A stretch of 64,000 nucleotides of DNA from Demequina litorisediminis (GTDB lineage Bacteria > Actinomycetota > Actinomycetes > Actinomycetales > Demequinaceae), in NCBI RefSeq assembly GCF_030161615.1, contig NZ_BSUN01000001.1, forward strand, positions 868,001 through 932,000. Direction: 5' to 3'. Each line of letters opens with the position of its first letter. Position 1 is the stretch's first letter. Shown piece after piece: positions 1-9,606 of this stretch. Position numbers and translations under genes: made by a program. The notes beneath the pieces are model-generated. The model ran no database searches. It had not been told where the DNA came from and saw only the letters and a program-made list of their open reading frames with translations.

Positions 1-599
1 CTCGGTGGTCTCCGCGGCGGCCTCGGCGGCGGGGGCCTCGTCGGCACCCTCGTCCTGGACCTGCGGAGCCGCGATGGAGGCGACCTGCTGGTCGGCGTCA
101 CCCGCGAGCCTCAACACCCTTGGGCGCCTTCACGTCGGACGCGAGAACCTTCGCGCCCTCCTCGAGGCCGTCGATCGAGACCACGAAGGACTCGGGGAGG
201 TGGGTCGCCTCGGCGAGCACCTGGAGGGTCGACGCCTCCTGGAAGTGGATGGTGCCGGGAGCGGACTCGCCCTCGATGTGCACGGGCACGTCCACGACGA
301 TCTTCTCGCCCTTCTTCACGAGGAGCAGGTCCACGTGGAGGATGACGGGCTTGATGGGGTGGCGCTGCACGTCCTTGGCGACGGCGAGCTCTTCCTTGCC
401 GTCGAACTGCAGCGTGAGGAGGGCGTTGGGGTTCTTCAGCGCCATCATGGTGGCGTGGCCCGGGAGGACCAGGTGCACGGGGTCGGTGCCGTGGCCGTAG
501 AGGACCGCGGGGACCTGGCCGGCGGCACGGGCGCGGCGGGCGTGGCCCTTGCCGAAGTCGGTGCGGGTTCCGGCGTCGAGAACGAGCCTTGTCAGACAT
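1..599 (-). CDS. rplY: 50S ribosomal protein L25/Ctc, 3' end outside window
   Basis: Ribosomal protein L25 of the long Ctc type, which binds 5S rRNA in the large subunit. The start is ATG at 599, with an AAGGAGA ribosome binding site on the minus strand just upstream. The N-terminus MSDKLVLDAGTRTDFGKG, the central HLVLPGHATMMALKN and the C-terminal beta domain with VDVPVHIEGESAPG fit the family. The C-terminal tail is acidic and Ala/Glu-rich and runs off the left edge. Two one-base insertions at AGCT sites, near 587 and 107, split the frame; removing them gives one continuous L25 protein. It is divergent from the DUF1206 gene. Confidence 0.9.
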
Positions 600-781
600 G
601 GTGTCTCCTTGAAATTCGGTGGTGGAGCCAGGCAAGGCAGGCGTCAACATCACACCGCCGCGTCGATCACGTCGGTGTCCGTCAGGACCCAACCTCGCCG
701 TGGAACCCGAACAGTCTACCCCGAGTGGCGTACGCGTGCCCACCGGGGAATGCTCGGCGGTGCCGCGACGGTTGAGAGGTC

Positions 782-1579
782 ATGACGATCCACGAGTCGA
801 TGGGCCCACTGACGGGACCGGGCCGCTCCTCCTCGCGAGCCTGGGAGACGATGGCGAGGGCAGGCTACGCGGTCTCCGGAGCGCTCCATCTGGTCCTCGC
901 GTTCCTCATCATCCGGCTCCCCTTCTCGGGCGGGGACGCGGACCAATCGCAGGCCCTGACCACCGTGGGGGATGCCCCGGGCGGCACCGCCCTGCTGTGG
1001 GTGGCCGTCGCGGGTTTCGTGGCACTGGGCGCCTGGCAGGCGGCCGATGCCACACGTCGCGGCCAACAGGCCTCCGACCGCGCCAAGGCCGCTGGCAAGG
1101 CCGTGGTCTACGTCGCCCTCGCGGGTGTCGCCGTCTCGGTGGCGCTGGGCGGCGGCTCGAGTAGCGGCGGGCAGGCCAAGGGCCTGACCGCCATGCTCCT
1201 GGATCTGCCCGGCGGGCCCGTCATCGTGGGCGCCGTCGCGCTCGGGATCCTCGCGACGGCAGTCTTCCACGTGTGGAAGGGCGCCTCGCATCGCTTCCTC
1301 GACGATCTGCGCGCCACCGGCGGAGCGGAACTGTCGACCGTGGTCACGGCGACCGGCACCACCGGCTACATCGCCAAGGGCATCGCACTGGGCGCCGTCG
1401 GTGTCCTCTTCGGTTTCGCGGCTCTCACGACCGATGCCGACAAGGCCAAGGGCCTCGACGGGGCCATCGAGAGCCTGCTCGACCTGCCAGGCGGCCCGGT
1501 CATCGTCGTCGCCGTGGGCCTCGGCTTCGCCGCCTACGGGCTGTACTCCATGGTCCGCGCGCGCTACGCCCGCATGTAG
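782..1579 (+). CDS. DUF1206 membrane protein
   Basis: A 265-residue integral membrane protein with three tandem copies of the DUF1206 module, each a pair of transmembrane helices. Repeats begin at about residues 22 (ARAGYAVSGALHLVLAF), 107 (GKAVVYVALAGVAV) and 192 (GTTGYIAKGIALGAVGVLFG). The last two repeats each carry the phrase LDLPGGPVIV, which shows the internal duplication. Function is unknown; the family is common in actinobacteria. The frame is intact. It is divergent from rplY across about 180 bp and ends just before a strong hairpin. Confidence 0.85.
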   Translation: MTIHESMGPLTGPGRSSSRAWETMARAGYAVSGALHLVLAFLIIRLPFSGGDADQSQALTTVGDAPGGTALLWVAVAGFVALGAWQAADATRRGQQASDRAKAAGKAVVYVALAGVAVSVALGGGSSSGGQAKGLTAMLLDLPGGPVIVGAVALGILATAVFHVWKGASHRFLDDLRATGGAELSTVVTATGTTGYIAKGIALGAVGVLFGFAALTTDADKAKGLDGAIESLLDLPGGPVIVVAVGLGFAAYGLYSMVRARYARM

Positions 1580-1594
1580 CCGGCCACCGCGACA

Positions 1595-1628
1595 AGAGCC
1601 CGCCCCGCCGTGAGGCGGGACGGGCTCT
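1595..1628. terminator. Bidirectional hairpin terminator
   Basis: GC-rich inverted repeat (AGAGCCCGCCCCGCC paired with GGCGGGACGGGCTCT, short GTGA loop) between the convergent DUF1206 and prs genes. It probably ends both transcripts. Confidence 0.75.
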
Positions 1629-1669
1629 GTGACGTGACGACGGCATCGGCCGCCGTCAGTGAAGACGTG

Positions 1670-2653
1670 TCAGACGTTGCCGTTGAACAGGCTCGTCACG
1701 GAACCGTCGTCGAAGACCTCGCGGATCGCGCGCGCCAGCAGCGGCGCAATCGACAGCACCGTGAGCCTTGTCGAAGCGGTGGTCCTCGTTGATGGGCAGG
1801 GTGTCGGTGATGACGACCTCGCTCACGCCGGAGTCACGCAGTCGCTGGACGGCGGGGCCAGAGAGCAGGCCGTGGGTCGAGGCCACGATGACGTCCTTCG
1901 CACCGTTCTCGAACAGCGCCTCGGCGGCCTGGACGATGGTGCCGCCGGTGTCGATCATGTCGTCGACCAGCACACAGGTGCGGCCCTCGACCTCACCCAC
2001 GAGCTCGTGGACCTTGACCTGGTTGGGCACCGACGGGTCGCGACGCTTGTGGATGATCGCGAGCGGCGCACCGAGGTGATCGGACCACTGGTCGGCGAGA
2101 CGCACGCGGCCGGCGTCTGGAGACACGATGGTCAGGTTGTCGGGGGCGACGCGCGAACGCACGTACTGGGCCAGCAGCGGCATGGCCCACAGGTGGTCGA
2201 CGGGGCCGTCGAAGAAGCCCTGAATCTGCGACGTGTGCAGGTCAACCGACATCACACGGTCCGCACCTGCGGTCTTGAACAGGTCCGCCATGAGGCGGGC
2301 GGAGATGGGCTCGCGGCCCTTGTGCTTCTTGTCCTGACGGGCATATCCGTAGCAGGGCATGATCACGGTGATGCGCTTCGCGGAGGCGCGCTTGAGCGCG
2401 TCCACCATGATGAGTTGCTCCATGATCGCCTCGTTGATGGGGGCGGCGTGGGACTGCAGCACGAACGCGTCTGCTCCACGCACGGACTCGCCGAAGCGGA
2501 CGTACAGGCTCGCCATTGGCGAAGGTGTAGGCCGTGGTCGGCAGGAGTTCGATGCCCAGGCTCGGAGGCCACCGCATCGGCCAGGTCGGGGTGTGCCCGT
2601 CCACTGGCGAGGACCATCCGCTTCTCGCTTGCGTGCGAGATGTCTGAGCTCAT
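1670..2653 (-). CDS. prs: Ribose-phosphate pyrophosphokinase (PRPP synthetase)
   Basis: Makes PRPP from ribose-5-phosphate and ATP for purine, pyrimidine, His, Trp and NAD synthesis; a cytosolic oligomer. The reconstructed protein has the ATP-binding stretch SVDLHTSQIQGFFDGPVDHL, the PRPP loop VLVDDMIDTGGT, and the ends MSSDISHASEKRMVLASGRAH and VTSLFNGNV. Length is about 326 residues, normal for the family. The ATG at 2653 has an AGGAG site upstream. AGCT-site insertions near 2561, 2509 and 1775 break the frame; without them the protein is continuous. It lies 88 bp downstream of glmU, the usual glmU-prs operon. Confidence 0.95.
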
Positions 2654-2741
2654 GACACTCCTATATTTCTTCAATTCGAGCGGGGGCGCAGGACCTACTC
2701 TAATGGCCGCGAGGGCGTGCCGCGTGTGGCGGTGGTCCCGC

Positions 2742-4289
2742 TCAGCGCTCGTCGGGGTGCGTAGGCGGCTCGGCTTCGGGGCTCGGTGCCGACTCGGCAT
2801 CGGCCGATGCCGCCTGTGCCGCCTTGGCGGAGGCGCTTCCGGGGCGGCGCGAGACCACCCAACCATCCACCACCTGCTGCGGCACGTGGTTGCGGGCGAG
2901 AGCGCCGGAGGGAACGTCACGACGCACGGTCGCACCGGCGCCCGTGTAGGCGCCGTCTCCGATGGTGACGGGCGCGATGAGCCTGGTTGTCCGAGCCGAT
3001 GCGCACGTGGTCACCCACGGTGGTGTGGTGCTTGTTGACGCCGTCGTAGTTCACGAAGATCGTCGCGGCGCCGATGTTGGTGTATTCACCGATGGTTGCG
3101 TCACCCACGTATGACAGGTGCGGCACCTTGGAGTGGTCGCCGATGCGGGCGTTCTTGGTCTCGACGAAGGCGCCGATCTTGCCGTCGGCCCCCAGGTGAG
3201 TGCCGGGGCGCAGGAAGGAGAACGGGCCTACGGTGGCGCCCGCCTCGATGACCGCTCCCGAGCCGTGGGTCCTGGTGACGGTCGCGCCGGCACCCACCTG
3301 AACGTCGGTCAGCGTGGTGTCGGGGCCCACGACGGCTCCGGTGGCGACCTGAGTGGCGCCGTGAAGCCTGGGTCCCGGGCAGCACCGTCGCGTCGGGTGC
3401 GAGCTCAACGTCCGCGTCGATCCAGGTGGTGGCGGGGTCCACGACCGTCACACCTTCGCGCATCCATCCCTCGATGATGCGGGTGTTGAGCGCACGTCCG
3501 GCGGCCGCGAGCCTGCACGCGATCGTTGACGCCCTCGACGGAGGCGGCGTCCGCGGCCACGTGGGCGTGCGTGTGGCCACCCTCGGCTCGCGCCAGGTGG
3601 ATGACGTCCGTGAGGTACATCTCGCCCTGACTGTTGTCCTGGCCCAATTGGGCGAGCGCACGGCGCAGGTGCGCGGCGTCGAACACGTAGATGCCTGCGT
3701 TGATCTCGGTGATGGCACGCTGCTCGTCGGTGGCGTCCTTCTGCTCGACGATGGCGACCACCTGGCCGGAGGCGTCGCGGACGATGCGGCCGTAGCCCGT
3801 GGGGTCGGGCACCTCTGCGGTCAGCACAGTCACGGCGGCGCCCTGCGCTGCGTGCGCCTCGACTAGGCCCGCGAGAAGGTCGCCGTCCACGAGCGGCACG
3901 TCTCCGCTCGTCACCACGATGGCACCCTCGACCTGGGTCTCCATGATCGAGGTGTCACCCACGGCGCCCGCGGCCACCTGCGCCGCGATGGCGGTGGCGT
4001 CCAGCGCGGAGAGTCCGCAGAACACCGCACGGCCGGTGCCGGGGATGTCGTCCTGATCCGCCAGCAGCGCCTGCGGGGCGTGCTCCTCGACGTGGGCGGC
4101 GACGCGCTCACGCTCGTGACGCACCACCACGACCACACGTTCGGGGTCGAGGCTGCCCGCGGCGTGCAGGGCGTGGCCCAACAGCGACCTTCCGGCAATC
4201 TCGTGGAGCACCTTGGGGGTGGCTGACTTCATGCGGGTTCCTGCGCCGGCCGCGAGGATCATCACGGCCGCGGGACGGGTGAGGCTCAC
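2742..4289 (-). CDS. glmU: Bifunctional GlmU (UDP-GlcNAc pyrophosphorylase / GlcN-1-P acetyltransferase)
   Basis: Catalyses the last two steps to UDP-GlcNAc, the peptidoglycan precursor. The N-terminal uridyltransferase domain shows [29 protein letters not shown] and the EINAGIYVF loop. The C-terminal left-handed beta-helix (LbH) acetyltransferase domain shows [31 protein letters not shown] and [13 protein letters not shown]. The tail after the helix is Ala/Pro/Glu-rich. AGCT-site insertions lie near 3514, 3366 and 2986, so the sequence reads as several overlapping fragments, but domain order and length (about 515 residues) are complete once corrected. It is upstream of prs and co-directional. 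Confidence 0.95.
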
Positions 4290-4362
4290 CGTTTCCCCTT
4301 CTCTGGCGCGGATGCGCGCCGTCGTGTGCTGGTGGCGACCACTCTAACCGGGCCCTCGCTCA

Positions 4363-4459
4363 CCTCACTTTGAACCAAAGTGAGGCCGGACACGCCGGCC
4401 AGCAGCCGCATCGGCCCTCTGTACCCGGCGTGTCGCGCTCAAACTGGTTCAAAGTGAGG
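4363..4459. repeat. Hairpin and 15-bp inverted repeat beside tRNA-Gln
   Basis: CCTCACTTTGAACCA at 4363-4377 recurs as its exact reverse complement at 4445-4459. The left copy also lies in a perfect 9-bp stem, 5-nt loop hairpin at 4363-4385 (CCTCACTTT-GAACC-AAAGTGAGG). The right copy ends 8 bp from the 3' end of the tRNA-Gln gene. It could be a terminator for the tRNA, a regulator operator, or the remnant of a small element. I see no gene between the copies. Confidence 0.6.
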
Positions 4460-4467
4460 GGGTGTGG

Positions 4468-4542
4468 TGGCTCCGCCCACAGGATTCGAACCTGTACTGC
4501 AAGGCTCCAAAGGCCTGCGTGCTGCCGTTACACCAGGGCGGA
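4468..4542 (-). tRNA. tRNA-Gln (anticodon TTG)
   Basis: Reading the minus strand, the acceptor TCCGCCC pairs with GGGCGGA, followed by discriminator G and an encoded CCA. The T arm is CAGGTTCGAATCCTG and the anticodon loop CTTTGGA gives anticodon TTG. The 3' side of the anticodon stem contains one extra C (GAGCCTTGC for GAGCTTGC). Removing it restores a 5-bp anticodon stem, so the tRNA carries the same AGCT-site change as the protein genes. Confidence 0.9.
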
Positions 4543-4602
4543 CCGGGGCCGCAGCGGACCCGAGTGCCCCAGTCTGCCAGGATTCGCGGCACACTAGGGA
4601 CC

Positions 4603-5254
4603 GTGACCGACGAACCCCGCAAGGCTCCGCGCGCCAGAATGTCGGCGCGCGACCGGCGTGAACAGCCTGCTCCAGGTGGCTCGCGCCCTCTTTGCGGAAC
4701 GCGGATTCGATGGCACCTCGGTGGAGGAAATCGCTGCTCGCGCGGATGTCTCCAAGCCCGTGGTCTACGAGCACTTCGGCGGCAAAGAGGGCGTCTACGC
4801 CGTCATCGTCGACCGTGAGGTCGAGGCCCTGCTCGGCGCCCTGTCGGGCGCCCTCGCGGAGCGCGGCCACCCCCGCCAGTTGGTGGAGCGTGCTGCCCGC
4901 GCACTGCTTGACTACATCGAATCGTCGCCCGATGGCTTCCGCATCTTGGTGCGCGACTCCCCCGTGGCGCAGGCCTCGGGCACGTTCTCCTCCCTGATCG
5001 GAGACGTCGCGAACCAGGTGGAGCACCTCCTGGCACACCAGTTCGTCAAGCGGGGCCTCGACCCCGTCTCCGCCCCCATCTACTCCCAGATGCTGGTGGG
5101 CATGGTGGCGCTCACGGGCCAGCATTGGGCCGAGGTGCGCGAGCCCAGCAAGGACGAGGTGGCCGCGCATCTGGTGAATCTGGCGTGGAACGGCCTGTCC
5201 AACTTCGAGCGCGATCCCATGGCGCCCGACGACAACGACACCACGACGCGGTAA
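4603..5254 (+). CDS. TetR/AcrR family transcriptional regulator
   Basis: A one-component repressor of about 215 residues. The N-terminal helix-turn-helix is clear: LFAERGFDGTSVEEIAARAD followed by VSKPVVYEHFGGKEGVY. The C-terminal half is helical and ligand-binding, with no recognisable effector class. The likely start is GTG at 4603, with an in-frame ATG at 4639; the short Arg-rich lead precedes REQLLQVARALF. An AGCT-site insertion near 4666 (CAGCTG read as CAGCCTG) separates the start from the HTH. It is followed by mscL 63 bp later; a regulatory link is possible but not shown. Confidence 0.88.
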
Positions 5255-5259
5255 ATACC

Positions 5260-5275
5260 GGGACGGATACGTCCC
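5260..5275. other. Short inverted repeat between tetR and mscL
   Basis: GGGACG-GATA-CGTCCC, a 6-bp stem with a 4-nt loop, begins five bases after the TetR stop codon and about 43 bp before mscL. It could be a weak terminator or the TetR operator; sequence alone does not decide. Confidence 0.4.
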
Positions 5276-5317
5276 GCTCCCCTAGTCTCGGAATGAACCG
5301 ACTTCTGGGAGGACGTC

Positions 5318-5712
5318 ATGATTCAGGGCTTCAAGGAATTCATCACGCGCGGCAACGTCGTTGACCTCGCGGTCGCGGTGGTCATCGGCAGCGCCTTCAC
5401 CGCCGTGGTGACGTCCATCGTGGACGGCATCATCAACCCGCTCATCGCGGCCATCTTTGGCCAGCCCAACCTCACCAGCGTGGGTAACTTCTCCATCGGC
5501 GAGGGCCAGTTCTCGATCGGCCTCGTGCTGGACGCGGTGTTCACGTTCCTCACGGTCGCCGCCGCGATCTACTTCCTCATCGTCATGCCGCTCAACAAGG
5601 CTCGCCGAGCGCCGCAAGAAGGACGAGCCCGCGCCCGATGAGGCTGTCTCGCCCACCGAGATCGAGCCTGCTGACTGAGATCCGCGACGCGCTCAAGTCC
5701 CGCGAGCAGTAA
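5318..5712 (+). CDS. mscL: Large-conductance mechanosensitive channel MscL
   Basis: A homopentameric inner-membrane emergency valve that opens under hypo-osmotic shock. The N-terminal helix and TM1 read MIQGFKEFITRGNVVDLAVA, followed by VIGSAFTAVVTSIVDGIINPLIA; TM2 includes AVFTFLTVAAAIYFLIVMPL. After TM2 the corrected sequence gives the cytoplasmic helix NKLAERRKKDEP and a C-terminal bundle ending EIELLTEIRDALKSREQ. AGCT-site insertions near 5602 and 5668 truncate the uncorrected frame just after TM2. The ATG has GGGAGG upstream. Confidence 0.95.
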
Positions 5713-5731
5713 CACCCGCAAGCGTCACGAG

Positions 5732-5774
5732 GGTCCTCGCGGCGACGGCCGGTCTGGCCGCCGCCGCGAGGACC
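5732..5774. terminator. Hairpin terminator after mscL
   Basis: A 13-bp inverted repeat, GGTCCTCGCGGCG with CGCCGCGAGGACC, sits between mscL and the convergent surface-protein gene, so it can serve both strands. Confidence 0.75.
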
Positions 5775-5780
5775 TTCTGC

Positions 5781-8493
5781 TTAGTGCGTGGCGACTGCTC
5801 GCTTGCGCGATCGCGCCACCACGAACCCGCCTGCCGCGAGCAGGGTCGCTGCCGCAAGCACCCAGGCGGTCACGGCCGCGGGCCCGGTGCCGGACAGGGA
5901 GCCGGCCGATGCCTCGGCCACCTCGACCTCCAGCCTCGCCAACTCACCGCCCGAGGCGTCCCGCACCACTAGGTGGTGCACGCCAGGCTCCAGCGACTGC
6001 GGAATCGTCACCGTGACCTCGGCTGCACCCCCTCGACGGCCGCCGTAGCGAGCCGCTGGTAGGTGCTCTCGATGCCGACCTCGACCCAGTCGACGTCAAG
6101 GCCAGCGAGCGAGACCACCACAGAGGAACCCGCCACCAGGCGCGTGGTCGGCACCGAGATGCTCGGCTGACCGTCCTCGGCGTCGCCGCCCGAGCCCGCA
6201 GAGTCGCCGCCGGTTCCCGCACCTGAGTCGCCGTCGCCGTCGCCGGTGCCGGAACCGGAGCCGTCGCCGTCCGACGAGCCGCCGCCGGTCGAACCATTGG
6301 TGCCACCGCCAGTACCGCCATCGGTGCCACCACCGGTCGCATTCACGACGTACGACACGTTCGACGCGGTCGAGGCGGTGTAGTTCGCGTCACCGGCGTA
6401 CGACGCCGACACGGTCCACGTGCCCTCGCTGAGTCCCGTCAGGGTCGCACTGGCACGGCCCTGCGACACCTCGGCGTGGACGGTGCGCGTGGTGGTGCCG
6501 TCGGTCGCCTTCACGGTGACCTCGCCCGTCGGTGTGGCGTGGGAAGGCTGGCCCGCGACCGTCACGATCGCCTCGGCCGTCCCCGTCGCCTTTCCGGCGC
6601 TGACCTTGAGGCCCGTGGAGCGCACGGCACCGGCCGCCACCGTCACTGAACCGGTGCGCTCGAAGGCCTTGACGGCATCGGACCCGGCAAACGAGACCGT
6701 GAACGAGTGCTCGCCGCCACCAAGGCCCGCGACGGAGAACTGCGCAACGCCGTCGACAATCGTCGCCGTCAGCGTCTTGCCGTCGACCGTCAGCGTGAGG
6801 TCACCGGTCGCGAGGGGCCCACCGTCCGCACCCACGGTGACCGTGAGTTTCGCCGGGCTACCGTGGACCGCCGCGGGCGACTCGATCGACACATCGGCCG
6901 TCACGGGCCCACGCAGCGCCGTGAAGAACGTACGCAACTCCTGGACCGCCTCCTGGCCGAACTCCAGCCGCGCACGCGCCTGCTCCAACTGGAGCGCCTG
7001 CGCGGCGGTGAGGGTGGACTCGTCGGAGGGAATCGCGAAGTTCAGGCCGAGCCTGCGCGGACGGGACGGTGAACCACCACTCAGTCATGTACTCCGTGTA
7101 GGAGGTCACGTCGCCGCTCACGGTGGACTGGATCCACTGACGCTTGACCGCATCGGACGCGACGCTCGCGCCGGTGCCGCGCTCGTACTCGAGGACGAAC
7201 GGCACCTGTAGGCGCCTTGCGACAGCCGCCGAACCGCTGGTGTCGCCGCCGGGGAAGTAGTCCACTCGGCTGCTGGTCGCGGGGTCGTACTGCGTGACCA
7301 GGTTAGGGAAGTACGTGTTCACGACGTCGCCGTAGAGGTACGAGGGACGGAAGTTCGTGGCGCCATCACGCGTCGACGTGTCACGGATGTGAATGGGGTT
7401 GGCGCTGCCATTGGACCCATTGACGGTGCCGCCGTCCAGCACGAGGTCCACGTTGTAAACCACCGGCACATCGGTGCGCTGCGCCTCCGCGTTCACCTGC
7501 TTGATCACGGCACGGGTGTTGTGGCACCAGGTACCACCAAAGAGCAGGGCAAAGTTCTCTCCGTCACCGTCCTGCTTGAGCAGGTGAAGCAGGCTCCGGG
7601 TAGGTGATCTGCTGAACACGCCAGCCGTCGGTGCCGTCGGACTCCTCGAGGATGTCGCCGCCGTAGCGGGCCACGTCGCTGTAGGACGCCCGATGCTTGG
7701 CGTTCGCCGAGTCCTTCCACCAGTGGAACTGGTCGATGCTGTCCACCGCAGCGCCTCCGCCGCCGGCGGCGATGGCCGCGGTGACCTGTGCGGAGACAGA
7801 CGTGCTCGTGGACAGGTTCACCCAGTCGATCACGGTGTCCGCCACTCCTGCCGCGGTGTGGTCCTTGTCGTACACCGCGAACACGGCGTCCTCAGTACCC
7901 GCACCGGTGCCTGCGGCATCGGTGCGCTCGTCCCAGACCGGGTTGACGGAGTCGTTGACGACCGCGTCGTCGGCCGTGATCGTGACGCTCGACGAGGTGC
8001 CGGACGCCGCCAATCCGTTGCCGAGGTAGCGCGCCACCACGTTGTCCCAGACCTTGCCGTAGATGGCCTGCGACGTTGCCGCGAGGCTGATGCCCCCAGG
8101 GTTGCGAGTGTCGAGGTTGCGTGAGCCCTCGTAGCCGGACAGGTTGGGGTCGAACCAGTAGATCTTCTGCACGCCCGCGTCGCGGGCCGCCGAGTCCGCC
8201 GCGCGCACGCTGGCGGCAAAGTTCGCGTCGTGGGTGGAGCCGATCACGAACGCGAAGGTGCCGGTCTGCTGGAGCAGCCACTGGAAGCGGTCGTACGTGA
8301 CGGTTTCGACGGCGGTGCTGGCGTCGAGACCGAGAGTGTCGGCGAGGTAGGTGGTGTCGGTGGCGGTGGGCGCCGACCGGTCGGCGGCAGTCGCGGCGGG
8401 TGCCGCGACTGCGCCAGCGGCGACGAGTCCCGCAGTGAGAGCGAGGCTGAGCGCACCGGCGGTGGCTCGCCTACGCAGGGCATGGGTGGGCAC
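5781..8493 (-). CDS. Secreted, membrane-anchored protein with thioredoxin-like and Ig-like domains
   Basis: About 900 residues after correction. A GTG start at 8493 follows AAGGAG. A signal peptide (RRRATAGALSLALTAGLVAA) precedes two thioredoxin-like segments: the first around TGTFAFVIGSTHDANFAASV with no cysteine pair, the second FALLFGGTWCHNTRAVIKQV with a single Cys in a WCxxT motif. Two Ig-like (Big_3-type) repeats follow (for example GEVTVKATDGTTTRTVHAEV), then a Gly/Ser/Asp-rich linker, another beta-sandwich and a C-terminal TM helix ending RSRKRAVATH. There is no LPXTG. AGCT insertions lie near 7595 and 7049; a third shift near 6028 lies in a run of five G. It is last in an operon with the gene at 8539 and the symporter at 9607. 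Confidence 0.75.
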
Positions 8494-8538
8494 GGAAGGT
8501 CTCCTTGAGTGAAAGTGAGGTCGGGGGTGGGTGGGGAG

Positions 8539-9553
8539 TCAGACGTCTGCGGTCCGGCGCGAGCGCACGAACCAGTAGCCGCCGCCCGCGAGGCCGCCTG
8601 CGGCGACAAGGCCGGCGATGATGACCCAGCCGGCCGATGCGGCGTCGGCGTCGCTCGGGCCAGCGGTCACCGCGCCCTTTGCTGCGGTCGAGGTGATGTC
8701 GGCCCCGTCCGCTCCCGGGCCCGCGGTCGCCGATGCGCTCGGGGCCGGGGTGGCAGCGTTCCCCGAGGCGTCCGCCGACGGTGTGGGCGCGGCCGAGGCC
8801 TCTGGGGTGGTGGCGGCCTCGTCGCCAGCGGCACCGGCAGACGCGCCGGACGTCGACGCGCTCGTCCCTCCTGCGGCGTTCGACGACGTCGAGCCCTTCG
8901 CGGTCGACCCCGTCGACGAGGACGCGGACGTGCCCGAAGACGTCGAGCCTCGAGGCCGAGCCACCGGACGAGGACGACGTAGAGCCGGAGCTCGACTTGG
9001 TGCCCGACGAGGACGACGTGGAGCCGGAGGAGGACTTCGTACCCGACGACGTAGAGCCGGAGCTCGACTTCGTGCCTGAGCTCGACTTGGTGCCTGACGA
9101 GGTCTTCGTCCCCGACGAGGACGTGGAGCCGGAGCCCGACTTGGTACCCGACGACGAGCCGGAGCTCGAGGATCCTGATGAACCCGAGGAGGACCCGGAG
9201 TCCGTCGAGGAGCCGGAGTCCGACCCCGAGCCCGACGAGGCCTGCGAGTCGAGCCACTTCTGGTAGCCCGTCGCCCGCTCCCACTCGGTCCACGGGATCG
9301 ACTGGCCGTCCGCGTAGTGGACGCGGTTGTTGGCGAAGTCGTAGTACGCCCCGGGGATGTAGGTGCACGCCTCGTCGTCGTAGCCGGGCAGCGTGTCCAG
9401 CCCGTCGGTGTAGGTCTGGCCGTCGTCACCCTTCACGGTGATGGGGTACGGGTGCTGCGCGGGGTTGGTGATGGCGCTCGCGGTCGTGGCGATGCCCACG
9501 GAGGCGAGGGCCACCACGGCCCCGGTGGCGAGGGTGCGGGAAACGTGTTTCAT
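8539..9553 (-). CDS. Secreted Ser/Thr/Gly-rich surface protein with C-terminal TM anchor
   Basis: Starts MKHVSRTLATGAVVALASVG, a signal peptide cleaved after about residue 27 (ATTASA). A folded N-terminal module of about 85 residues contains GLDTLPGYDDEACTYIPGAY and WTEWERATGYQKWLDSQ and matches no family I know. Then comes a low-complexity stalk with repeated SSGTKSSSG units, and finally TAGPSDADAASAG, one TM helix and RSRRTADV. The same anchor layout ends the next gene. An AGCT-site insertion lies near 8950. It is 45 bp upstream of the thioredoxin/Ig protein and 53 bp downstream of the symporter, so it is probably the middle cistron. Confidence 0.75.
8960..9240 (-). repeat. Ser/Gly/Thr/Lys low-complexity stalk repeats
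   Basis: Degenerate 9- to 15-bp coding repeats (GGCACCAAGTCGAGCTC-like units) encode SSGTKSSSGST-type stalk sequence in the surface protein at 8539-9553. Several GAGCTC sites here are intact. Such tracts are prone to length change by slippage. Confidence 0.65.
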
Positions 9554-9606
9554 GCTGAATCTCCAAGGACGAGAAGGGGCGAAGGAAAGCGGGAATGCGT
9601 GGGACG

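Noticed and set aside
5-775. Long plus-strand open frame opposite rplY
   Set aside because: It is antisense to a clear ribosomal protein gene and has the Gly/Val/His-rich composition typical of the complementary strand of high-GC genes.
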